Notes: generated by a model from the sequence alone, not told the origin. Positions 1-6,287 are shown, numbered from the stretch's first letter. The stretch is 10,218 bases of DNA from CAIZIN01 sp964483025 (GCA_964483025.1 CAYZZT010000024.1:1-10218); one strand, 5' to 3'. Program-made: numbers and translations.

Positions 1-2984
1 GGCTTCTCAGGCGCTTCTTCAAAATGTTCCTCACCAATGTCCCCAATAAATTCCGATGGAATTCCCATTCTTTTTTCTCCGAAAATTGTGCGAACACTTG
101 CGCAAGATAAGAAAACTTTTTTCCCTGCTCTTGTTACCGCCACATACATAAGCCTCCGCTCTTCTTCTTCGTCTTTTTCTTCCCCATCTCTTCTGCTTGG
201 GAAAAGTCCTTCCTCGAGTCCTGTCACAAATACATGATCAAACTCTAAACCCTTTGATGCGTGAATGGTCATAAGTTTCACTGCAGGTTTTTTTTCATCA
301 ACTTCATCTTGATCGCTTGCAAGTGCTGTTTCTTCGAGCATTTTTTCTATTCCCTCACCCTGTGGCATTGCATCATATTTTAAAGCTAAAGTCACAAGTT
401 CTTTAATATTTTGAATTCTCTCAAGCCCTTCATCTCCCTCTTTCATTAAATATGTTTCTATTCCAGACTCTTTGAAAATAAATTTCACAACTTCACTTGG
501 TTTTTTACTTGCAATTTCTACTTGCAACTTCGCAACAAAACGTCGAAACGAAGCCACGCTCTCCCCCGCTTTTCCGGGAAGTTCATGTTCTTTCCCTTCA
601 ATAATTTTTAAAAGAGTAACTTTTCCAATTCCTCTTGGGGGCACATTTATAATTCTTGTCAGGTCCGAAAGTGATTCAGGATTTAATGCAAAACGTATAA
701 ACGAAAGAATATCTTTAACTTCTTTTCTTTCGAAAAATCGTGTTCCAATAAGTTCGTAGGCTATTCCGTATGAAAGAAATGCTTCTTCAATTGCCCGCGA
801 TTGGAAGTTGGTTCTGTAAAGCACTGCTATTTGTTCGGGCTTCACACCTTGTTCAAAAAGTTCTTGGGATGTGCGCGCAATATATCGCGCTTCATCATTT
901 TCATCATATGCAGTATAAAGTGAAACCTTCTCACCTTCAGCATTTTCCGTAAACATATTTTTCTCTCGGCGGTTTTTATTTTTCTTTATTATATCATTTG
1001 CTGCGCCCAAAATTGTTTTTGTTGAACGGTAATTTTGCTCAAGCACAACAATTTTTGCATCTGGATAATCATTTTCAAAATTTAAAATGTTTTCAATATC
1101 CGCTCCTCTCCAACTGTAAATGCAATTATGTACAACTATATTATTTGCAATATAGTTGTGTGTATTTTCTATATCTAAATCGTATACATCTCCGATGTAT
1201 TCTCTTTTGGTTACTTTAATTACCTCATCCTCAATAATTTCATCTCCATCAAGTATTCCAATTTTCATTGTTGGGTGTAGGTTGCTTGCGGGTTGGAAAA
1301 GAAGTCTTTTATTTTTGGTCAAAAGAACTGTTTTAATGAGGGTGCTATCCGGAATTTTTTCAGAGAGTTTTTTTGCTAAACTTTCTGCCTCTCCATAATC
1401 GAGTCTGGCTATTTCAACTCGCCAATTATTAGCTTTACCTTTTCTAGTCCGAAATCCTAGTTTTTCAATAACTTCTTTTACTTCCAAATTATTACTATTT
1501 ATTGAAATTCTCGTTAAACCCCAAGGATGATTTAAACTTTTTCTATTGTCGCTAAACATTGCAAGACGAATATTCAGTCTATTTCCAGAAGCATTCGAAT
1601 TTGTTGTTCCTTGTGGGAAATAATGTGGATAATCAAAGGACATTTTTAGCTCATTTAGGAGTTTCATTGCACGTTCTTCCGTTGGAATATTTTTATATAG
1701 CTTGTTTAGGAGATCTTGCGTCCAAGACATCCTTCTTCCAACAACATGAAACACAATCATTGGAATTCCATAAAAGGTAGAAAAATACTGCTCAAAGTAT
1801 TGAGCGTCGTCTCTGTTTGTACATACTTTTAATATCCACATTTTATCTGCATTTTCTTGGTTGCAACGAACCACTGGGCCAATTTGAGTCTGATTCTGTT
1901 TGGGGCTACGAATACCTTGAACTATTCCTATTCTAAATCCAAGACTCCTTTTATACATTAAATAAACATAGTGTATATTTTGAGTAACATTAAGCCCCGC
2001 AAAAACTATGTGTTCAGGGGTCATTTTGAGGATTTTCCCTTTTTTTGTTTGTATTTCTATAATTTCTCCTTTATATTTTTTCTTTTTAACTTTCGAAATT
2101 CTTGATTCGCATACATCTCCACCCCCAGCACTAGATATAACCGTTTCTCCAGATTTTAGGTCACAAATTTTCTTGACGCCATTTTGGATTTTTATTTTTG
2201 TATCGGGTAATAAGCATTGATCAATGTCCCCCACAACACAAATGTTCTTTTTTTCATTTAAAAGTAACCTTGCAATCTTGTACTGCACCTCATTGGTGTC
2301 TTGATATTCATCTATATGAATATATTGCCATGTTTTCTGATATCGTTCTCGCACAGCCTCATTATCACGCAAAAGAATCATTGTTTTTAAAAGTAAATCA
2401 TCAAAATCGAGAGCTTTTTCTTTTTTTAATCTACTTTCATAATGTTCCCAAACATTTGAAACAATATTTCTCATATAATCTCGCCCAGCATTATCTTTAA
2501 ATGTTTGAAAAGACATTCCATTCCCCTTTTCTCTAGAAATAATTCCTAGAATTTTTGCAGGCTCAAATTGTTTTGGGTCGAGGCCATTTGCCACAATACC
2601 AGCTTTTACAGCTCTTTTGGAATCATCGCGGTCGAAAATTGTAAAATTACGAGTGAGGCCGAGGAGATGGGCGTTTTCTTTCAAAATATGTACACCCATA
2701 GAATGAAAAGTGCTTACAAATGGTCTTTCTCGCATTGAAACGGGTCTATTTAGGTCTGGGTCATTCGATAATATAGCCGTGACTCGCTCGCGCATTTCTT
2801 TTGCAGCTTTATTTGTGAATGTAATTGCCAAAATTGTTTCTGGAGCGACTCCAGATTTAATTAATTCGGAAATTCGTGAGGTAATTGTTTTTGTTTTTCC
2901 AGCACCAGCACCGGCGAGGATCATAAGAGGGCCCTCTTTATGGATCGATGCTTCGTGTTGGCGTTCGTTTAAGTTTGTTTTCAT
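1..2984 (-). CDS. UvrD/PcrA-family DNA helicase, intein-containing, C-terminus beyond window edge
   Basis: This is a superfamily 1A 3'-5' DNA helicase of the kind used in nucleotide excision and mismatch repair and in clearing recombination intermediates. The frame is open from ATG 2984-2982 to the left edge with no stop, giving about 994 codons. N-terminal extein (1-256) motifs: LNERQHEA Q-motif region, Walker A GAGAGKT near 25-31, ITFTNKAAKEM (Ia), STFHSMG (Ib), DEYQDT Walker B near 225-230, and VVGDIDQ ending at 256. A 364-residue intein follows. The C-terminal extein resumes at Cys621 with CIYSWRGADI, then LEQNYRS (IV), LMTIHASKGLEFDHVFV (V) and EERRLMYVAVTRA (VI). Removing the intein joins motif III as GDIDQ-CIYSWRGA. 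About 630 extein residues are visible; PcrA is usually about 720, so only a C-terminal tail should be missing. PcrA, UvrD and Rep cannot be told apart here, so no symbol is given. The start is backed by an extended -10 box 7 nt upstream. The family call is very secure. Confidence 0.95.
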   Translation of the reverse strand, partial: MKTNLNERQHEASIHKEGPLMILAGAGAGKTKTITSRISELIKSGVAPETILAITFTNKAAKEMRERVTAILSNDPDLNRPVSMRERPFVSTFHSMGVHILKENAHLLGLTRNFTIFDRDDSKRAVKAGIVANGLDPKQFEPAKILGIISREKGNGMSFQTFKDNAGRDYMRNIVSNVWEHYESRLKKEKALDFDDLLLKTMILLRDNEAVRERYQKTWQYIHIDEYQDTNEVQYKIARLLLNEKKNICVVGDIDQCLLPDTKIKIQNGVKKICDLKSGETVISSAGGGDVCESRISKVKKKKYKGEIIEIQTKKGKILKMTPEHIVFAGLNVTQNIHYVYLMYKRSLGFRIGIVQGIRSPKQNQTQIGPVVRCNQENADKMWILKVCTNRDDAQYFEQYFSTFYGIPMIVFHVVGRRMSWTQDLLNKLYKNIPTEERAMKLLNELKMSFDYPHYFPQGTTNSNASGNRLNIRLAMFSDNRKSLNHPWGLTRISINSNNLEVKEVIEKLGFRTRKGKANNWRVEIARLDYGEAESLAKKLSEKIPDSTLIKTVLLTKNKRLLFQPASNLHPTMKIGILDGDEIIEDEVIKVTKREYIGDVYDLDIENTHNYIANNIVVHNCIYSWRGADIENILNFENDYPDAKIVVLEQNYRSTKTILGAANDIIKKNKNRREKNMFTENAEGEKVSLYTAYDENDEARYIARTSQELFEQGVKPEQIAVLYRTNFQSRAIEEAFLSYGIAYELIGTRFFERKEVKDILSFIRFALNPESLSDLTRIINVPPRGIGKVTLLKIIEGKEHELPGKAGESVASFRRFVAKLQVEIASKKPSEVVKFIFKESGIETYLMKEGDEGLERIQNIKELVTLALKYDAMPQGEGIEKMLEETALASDQDEVDEKKPAVKLMTIHASKGLEFDHVFVTGLEEGLFPSRRDGEEKDEEEERRLMYVAVTRAGKKVFLSCASVRTIFGEKRMGIPSEFIGDIGEEHFEEAPEK
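1125..2216 (-). other. Intein (protein-splicing element) within UvrD-family helicase, 364 aa
   Basis: The intein occupies codons 257-620 of the helicase frame. It starts with the splicing nucleophile Cys in block A (CLLPDTKI). Block B contains TPEH at intein residues 66-69. Blocks F/G read YIGDVYDLDIENTHNYIANN and end in His-Asn (residues 363-364). The next residue is Cys, the required +1 nucleophile. These are the features of a standard class 1 intein, and all key residues are present, so self-splicing is expected. At 364 aa it is well above mini-intein size, so the middle (about residues 75-335) should hold an extra domain. No LAGLIDADG decapeptide is visible. The centre contains HYVYLMYKRSLGFRIGI and then AQYFEQYFSTFYGIP, a spacing reminiscent of a diverged GIY-YIG nuclease core. 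From memory, UvrD inteins of Actinobacteria carry a similar centre. The splicing assignment is firm; the central domain is an inference. Confidence 0.93.
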
Positions 2985-2991
2985 CGAGATA

Positions 2992-3000
2992 ACTATAGCA
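2992..3000 (-). promoter_or_regulatory. Extended -10 promoter of the helicase gene
   Basis: Read on the minus strand the sequence is TGC-TATAGT, followed by exactly 7 nt and the ATG. This is an extended -10 (TGn plus hexamer). No convincing -35 lies 16-18 nt upstream. The spacing would put the transcription start at or next to the A of the start codon, which suggests a leaderless mRNA. It abuts the repeat hairpin at 3002-3019. Confidence 0.5.
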
Positions 3001-3001
3001 T

Positions 3002-3067
3002 AGGATTGAGTACAATCCTCGCAGACTTACGCAGACTTGAATCCCGCACTGTCATCCTTGCGAATGC
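3002..3067 (+). repeat. Dispersed structured repeat, copy 1: AGTA-loop hairpin plus CGCAGACT units
   Basis: Positions 3002-3019 form a perfect 7-bp hairpin (AGGATTG, loop AGTA, CAATCCT). It is followed at once by two CGCAGACT octamers 10 bp apart. Then comes TGAATCCCGCACTGTCATCC, which leads to CTTGCGAATGC. The same order occurs at 7965-8049. There the hairpin stem has a different sequence but still pairs perfectly, and the octamer is present four times. The homologous tract appears to resume at GGATCCATG near 3160, so copy 1 may carry an insertion of about 90 bp. Confidence 0.85.
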
Positions 3068-3335
3068 AAGTGAGAAAGCATGGGTATGCTTTCGCAAGGC
3101 CGGAGTGTGACGACACGAGGCGAGGCCTACATAATTATTCAGTAGAATAATATATGGGGATCCATGCTTGAATTTTGCAAAATCTTATTCGCTATAACTT
3201 TCCTCGGGTACGGATTTTTTGAAGCTTAAAAAATCCTGAAGTTTCCTCGCCGTCGCTCGTCAAACCCCCTCCCAAAGTTACAGCTTCAACGATTTTGTAA
3301 AAAATACTCAGCATCAATCCATAATTTTTGGTGGG
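3068..3335. other. Gene-free stretch with imperfect inverted repeats
   Basis: No credible reading frame, tRNA or rRNA is visible here. The stretch holds inverted repeats, including GAAAGCAT-gggt-ATGCTTTC near 3075-3093 and a 9-bp stem at 3212-3236 (GGATTTTTT, 7-nt spacer, AAAAAATCC). Neither has a T-tract placing it as the terminator of a nearby gene. It lies between divergent genes (helicase leftward, small protein rightward), so terminators are not expected. Mobile structured repeats are a better reading. Confidence 0.6.
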
Positions 3336-3395
3336 CTAAAACATTTTGAGTACAAAATGTTCGCCCGAACAAATTTGATTACAAATTTGTTTTAG
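3336..3395 (+). repeat. Double-hairpin repeat element, copy 1
   Basis: Two perfect hairpins are enclosed by a short outer stem. The outer arms are CTAAA (3336-3340) and TTTAG (3391-3395). Hairpin 1 is ACATTTTG-agta-CAAAATGT (3341-3360). The linker is TCGCCCGA. Hairpin 2 is ACAAATTTG-atta-CAAATTTGT (3369-3390). The element at 6323-6380 has the same plan in the opposite orientation, with the linker reverse-complemented and different stem sequences. A third, more diverged copy is at 6563-6608. Confidence 0.85.
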
Positions 3396-3409
3396 GGGGG
3401 GGCGGAGGG

Positions 3410-3437
3410 CTGTTTTTCCTGATTACAAGAAAAACAG
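3410..3437 (+). repeat. Perfect 9-bp hairpin
   Basis: CTGTTTTTC pairs with GAAAAACAG across a 10-nt loop containing GATTACA, the same heptamer that spans the second loop of the double-hairpin element 30 bp upstream. It is probably part of the same structured intergenic cluster. Confidence 0.65.
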
Positions 3438-3448
3438 GCTATTATATT

Positions 3449-3491
3449 GCTCTGCCAAAAAAGGCCTTGATAGAGCCTTTTTCGGCGGAGC
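3449..3491. repeat. Long imperfect inverted repeat (17-bp arms)
   Basis: Arms 3449-3465 and 3475-3491 pair over 17 positions with one G-T wobble and one mismatch, around a 9-nt loop. The arms contain GGC and runs of five or six A or T. The repeat ends 13 bp before the -35 of the next promoter. It could insulate that promoter from upstream transcription, but no terminal T-run follows in either direction. Confidence 0.65.
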
Positions 3492-3504
3492 GGGATGCCA
3501 GTGC

Positions 3505-3533
3505 TTGCGTATTTTGTTTATTCGTGATATAAT
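3505..3533 (+). promoter_or_regulatory. Sigma70-type promoter for the small protein gene
   Basis: The -35 TTGCGT (3505-3510) is followed by a 17-nt spacer and a perfect -10 TATAAT (3528-3533). Transcription from about 3540 would give a leader of about 118 nt with the 3573-3607 hairpin. It is the only good promoter in this gap pointing rightward. Confidence 0.7.
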
Positions 3534-3572
3534 ATATAGGTAAAAGTTATTTAAATTTAGTTGTTTTGACTT

Positions 3573-3607
3573 CATCTTAAAGAGCATTTTTTGTGCTTTT
3601 TAAGATG
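3573..3607 (+). promoter_or_regulatory. Leader hairpin upstream of the small protein
   Basis: CATCTTAAAGAGCA (3573-3586) pairs with TGCTTTTTAAGATG (3594-3607) over 14 bp, including one G-U wobble, with a 7-nt loop. It lies wholly in the inferred 5' leader, about 50 nt before the start codon, and leaves the Shine-Dalgarno free. It could be an RNA-stability or regulatory element. No known riboswitch class was recognised, and there is no terminator T-run. Confidence 0.55.
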
Positions 3608-3658
3608 CAGTCACAAACCAGTCTGCACAAAAAACAAAAATTAAAAAGGAACGTAATT

Positions 3659-3898
3659 ATGAAGAGATATTGTTATTTTATAAGCTTTTCATTTTCATCT
3701 GATGAGGGCTCGGGCTTTGGTAATGCTGAAGTCTTTACGAAAACTAAAATTACCAATATGAAACAAATTGTAGCTATCGGTGATAATTTGAAATCCATGG
3801 ATTTCAAATCATCACTAGAGGGATTTTCTTCTTGCCTTAGAGTTTCTTGTCTTACTGTTATTCAGTACAGCCTTCTTCGTGTTGAAAAATGCACGTAA
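3659..3898 (+). CDS. Small uncharacterised protein, 79 aa
   Basis: The frame could open earlier at a GTG (3593), but that codon sits inside the leader hairpin. ATG 3659 has a clear Shine-Dalgarno (AAAGGA, 8 nt upstream), so it was chosen. The product begins MKRYCYFISFSFSSDEGSGF, continues GNAEVFTKTKITNMKQIVAI, and ends in a hydrophobic strand CLTVIQYSLL. This pattern (short aromatic beta strands, GFGN turn, central helix, final beta strand) resembles, from memory, a loose family of 60-80 aa orphan proteins found in phages and many bacteria. No catalytic motif, signal peptide or membrane helix is visible, and the function is unknown. It is a single-gene transcript with its own promoter, structured leader and downstream terminators. 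That argues it is a real, independently regulated gene, possibly acquired. Confidence 0.7.
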   Translation: MKRYCYFISFSFSSDEGSGFGNAEVFTKTKITNMKQIVAIGDNLKSMDFKSSLEGFSSCLRVSCLTVIQYSLLRVEKCT

Positions 3899-3991
3899 GG
3901 TAATTTCTGACAGGTATACCGACTACCATGCAGAAGCTAAATTGTCGGAACAAACCATCGCTCCTGTGGTGGTTTTCTTTTATTGAAGATT

Positions 3992-4016
3992 TTTTCCAAG
4001 GTCTCCCCTTGGAAAA
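3992..4016 (+). terminator. Hairpin terminator after the small protein gene
   Basis: TTTTCCAAGG pairs with CCTTGGAAAA over 10 bp around a 5-nt loop, followed by GAG and a T-rich stretch. It lies 94 nt past the stop codon. The T-tract is interrupted, so efficiency is uncertain. Confidence 0.55.
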
Positions 4017-4038
4017 GAGTTTTCTTTTGTCTGAAACA

Positions 4039-4070
4039 AAATGCCGAGCGCCTTACGGCGCTCGGCATTT
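4039..4070. terminator. Strong bidirectional terminator between convergent transcripts
   Basis: AAATGCCGAGCGCC pairs perfectly with GGCGCTCGGCATTT over 14 bp with a TTAC loop. It is GC-rich at the core with A and T runs on both sides. It sits between the plus-strand small gene and the 3' end of the minus-strand operon, so it can terminate both. Confidence 0.8.
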
Positions 4071-4082
4071 GATGTCAATTTC

Positions 4083-4152
4083 TGATTCTTAAATCATAAA
4101 TCTTGAATCTTGAATCTCATTCTTAATTCTTAATTCCTAATTCTTAATTCTG
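4083..4152. repeat. Period-7 tandem array, ten heptamers
   Basis: The stretch divides exactly into ten 7-bp units: TGATTCT, TAAATCA, TAAATCT, TGAATCT twice, CATTCTT, AATTCTT, AATTCCT, AATTCTT, AATTCTG. The unit drifts from TGAATCT to AATTCTT along the array. It stops 3 bp before the stop codon of the DUF5663-like gene, so it is in its 3' untranslated region. Confidence 0.8.
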
Positions 4153-4155
4153 CCC

Positions 4156-4470
4156 CTATGCAAAACTTTGCGTCAGTGACAAACTTTCTTTTTTTACTTT
4201 CTCCACCTCTTCTTTTATAAGATCATCAAAGTTTTTAACTTTTTCTTTTAGAAATGCATATGGTTTTGAAAAATCATCTCCTGCGCTTTCCAAAACATCA
4301 TGAAGTTCATTTTTATCTTCTGCATCAAGATCAATCATAATTTTGAAAAGTACAGAACGAAATACCATCGCATCAATTTCTTCTAAAAGAGAATCACGAA
4401 CAGCTTTTGGAAGACGAGAAAGTCCAAATGCTTCAGCTATCAAGTCTAAATGTGAGGAATTATGCGGCAT
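4156..4470 (-). CDS. DUF5663-like protein, about 104 aa
   Basis: The frame is open from 4512, but the ATG at 4470-4468 (MPHNSSHLDLIAEAFGL) overlaps the end of the upstream gene by 11 bp and best fits a translationally coupled start. ATG 4488 is an alternative. The product is small, helical and acidic: LPKAVRDSLLEEIDAMVFRS, then LDAEDKNELHDVLESAGDDF, then a fixed-length linker and VKNFDDLIKEEVEKVKKESL. From memory this matches the plan of DUF5663 proteins common in Patescibacteria (helix, hydrophobic helix, D/E-rich turn, a FL..-N..-LI.EE segment). The role is unknown. Being coupled to the coiled-coil gene suggests that the two products are made together and may interact. There is no signal peptide and no membrane segment, so it is probably cytoplasmic. 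Confidence 0.7.
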   Translation of the reverse strand: MPHNSSHLDLIAEAFGLSRLPKAVRDSLLEEIDAMVFRSVLFKIMIDLDAEDKNELHDVLESAGDDFSKPYAFLKEKVKNFDDLIKEEVEKVKKESLSLTQSFA

Positions 4471-6250
4471 TTTCTTGTGCGTTATCATTGTTAATATTTT
4501 GTCCAATATCAATAATTGGTTTTAAGTCCAATAAAGAATTGCCTTCATTCTTTTTATATAGACGTTCCAAACTAGCAACGATTTTCCTGTCTTTTTCAGG
4601 TAGACTTTCTCCTACAGCATCAATGATAGCTCCAGCCTCTGTAATTAAAATTCTTTGAAGGATTTCTTGTAATTTAATTTTTTCCTCTTCTAAAATCTGA
4701 AGACCAGAATCTCCTAATTCACTAGCTTTTTTCAACGCTTCTCCTATTAACTTTTCATCAGTTAAAATATTTTTTAATATATTTAGATTTTCTTCATAAC
4801 CTGCTTTAGTTTCTTCATATTTCGCTATATTTTCACTTGGTTTTTTTTCAGAACTTCTTCCTAACAATCTGGATAGTAGCGAACTTCTATTTGTTTGTGT
4901 GTGGTCGTGCCGAGTTTTTGTTTTTATTTGTTGGATATATAAAGGTCTGGAAGTAGAAACCATTAGAGAGGCTTCTTTTATTTTTTCTCCAAATATTTTT
5001 TGTATTTCAACCCTTAAAGCATCTTCTTTTTCTAGGCTTTCTTTTGTGGGGGCTTCTTCCTTTTTTTCTACTCTGATTGATTGAGAGACTTCTTGTTTTT
5101 GTTTTGCCTCCTTTGGTGCAATGACAATATTTCCTCGTTTTTCTTCTTTTATTCTATTCAAAACTTCTATTCTTACAGATTGGGCTTCCATTCTTTCCAT
5201 TATGGTTAATTTTTTTTCTGTTTCTGGGTCTAAATAATAAAGACGAGCTCTATCGAGAGTTTTTATTCTATATTCTGCCAAATCTATTTTTCTCTGAATT
5301 TCTGACATTTTTGATTTATTAGTTTCTTTTTTAATTTGATCAATAAGGGAATTTCTATGGTCATCGACAAATAAAAGAAGCTCATGAAGTTCGCTGGCTA
5401 TTTTTTTTCGAACATCATCTCTCACTTCTTTGGCTTCTGCCCGCTCTTCGTCTGTTAGGGAATTTTCTTTATTTGGTTTTGAAAAAGCGAGACCTGCTTT
5501 ATTTAACATTTTTATTCTATAATCTGCGCTTGCCATTCTTCTTTCAAGTTCATTTATTTTATCGATGTTTGGTCTTTGTGTTTGGTTTTCATTTTCTAAT
5601 TTTTCAACAATCGATTTTCTGTGGGATTCTACATATGAACGAAGATCACGAAGCTCGTCGATTTTTTCTACAGTATCTTTTCCTTCCTTTTTCTCTTCAT
5701 CCATGTCTTTTCTTTTAGCATTTACTTCAGCATCAAGATTTTCCTTTAAAATTTCTTCAAAAGATTGTCTTTTTGGATTTGTTTTAAGATAACTTTCAGT
5801 AATTACCCCCTCCATCACTTTTAACGCTTTATTTTTATTCGCTAGAGATTCTGGAGATAATTCCTCTGGAGGTATTTGATCAGCTATTTTTTCTTCAGGT
5901 AAAGCTTTAGGTAGATTATTTGAATCGGCATCCCCATCTTCATTTTTTTGTGTTCTATTCTTTCTTAATTTTTCTTTTCTTCTCCTTAGTTTTTCTTCTT
6001 GATCAAGAACATTATTAAATGATGGAGCTGTAGCAAGTTTTGCTCTACCTTCTCGATTTTCTGGCATTCCTTCACTTAACTTGGTTTTATGAACTTCTCC
6101 AATCTCTTGTATATGTGTTTCAGCCTCGGCCGCAACCCTACCTCGATATGATTCTGCAATACCTCCCAATATATCTAAATCGATTTTCTCGCCTTTAGGT
6201 TTTTTTACGGGTGTTTTTTCTTGTAATTGGCCACTTGATTTTTTTGTCAT
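4460..6250 (-). CDS. Coiled-coil, charge-rich protein of unknown function, 596 aa, with internal duplication
   Basis: This is a long, strongly charged, mainly helical protein with no signal peptide or transmembrane helix. Residues 1-130 look disordered (K/E/P-rich, cluster KLRRRKEKLRKNR near 87-99). Residues 197-284 and 285-370 are two copies of one helical module. The first has LRSYVESHRKSIVEKLENEN then ASADYRIKMLNKAGL; the second has LLLFVDDHRNSLIDQIKKET then LAEYRIKTLDRARL, with DEER-AEA against MER-MEA further on. A linker (370-470) leads to a C-terminal helical domain (about 475-575) with ILTDEKLIGEALKKASELGD and ITEAGAIIDAVGESLPEKDR. No enzyme motif was recognised. It is first in an operon with the DUF5663-like gene, overlapping by 11 bp. 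The start is ATG 6250, with no clear Shine-Dalgarno. A structural or scaffold role is plausible but unproven. Confidence 0.8.
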   Translation of the reverse strand: MTKKSSGQLQEKTPVKKPKGEKIDLDILGGIAESYRGRVAAEAETHIQEIGEVHKTKLSEGMPENREGRAKLATAPSFNNVLDQEEKLRRRKEKLRKNRTQKNEDGDADSNNLPKALPEEKIADQIPPEELSPESLANKNKALKVMEGVITESYLKTNPKRQSFEEILKENLDAEVNAKRKDMDEEKKEGKDTVEKIDELRDLRSYVESHRKSIVEKLENENQTQRPNIDKINELERRMASADYRIKMLNKAGLAFSKPNKENSLTDEERAEAKEVRDDVRKKIASELHELLLFVDDHRNSLIDQIKKETNKSKMSEIQRKIDLAEYRIKTLDRARLYYLDPETEKKLTIMERMEAQSVRIEVLNRIKEEKRGNIVIAPKEAKQKQEVSQSIRVEKKEEAPTKESLEKEDALRVEIQKIFGEKIKEASLMVSTSRPLYIQQIKTKTRHDHTQTNRSSLLSRLLGRSSEKKPSENIAKYEETKAGYEENLNILKNILTDEKLIGEALKKASELGDSGLQILEEEKIKLQEILQRILITEAGAIIDAVGESLPEKDRKIVASLERLYKKNEGNSLLDLKPIIDIGQNINNDNAQENAA

Positions 6251-6287
6251 ATATTAAGAAAGAATAGTTAAAAAGATTAATGTATCT

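Noticed and set aside
1624..1632. Perfect DnaA box inside the intein
   Set aside because: A single match within coding sequence (Tyr-Pro-His codons) with no companion boxes; treated as chance.
1..2984. Reading the helicase as two separate or broken genes flanking a foreign gene
   Set aside because: The frame is continuous across both junctions and the splice-site residues are all present, so an intein explains it without any mutation.
37..3003. About eleven plus-strand frames of 60-100 codons
   Set aside because: All lie antisense to the continuous helicase-intein frame, which carries every SF1 motif; they are shadows without their own signals.
3929..4090. Plus-strand frame of 53 codons after the small protein
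   Set aside because: It runs through two terminator hairpins and into the heptamer array, has no Shine-Dalgarno, and the product looks random.
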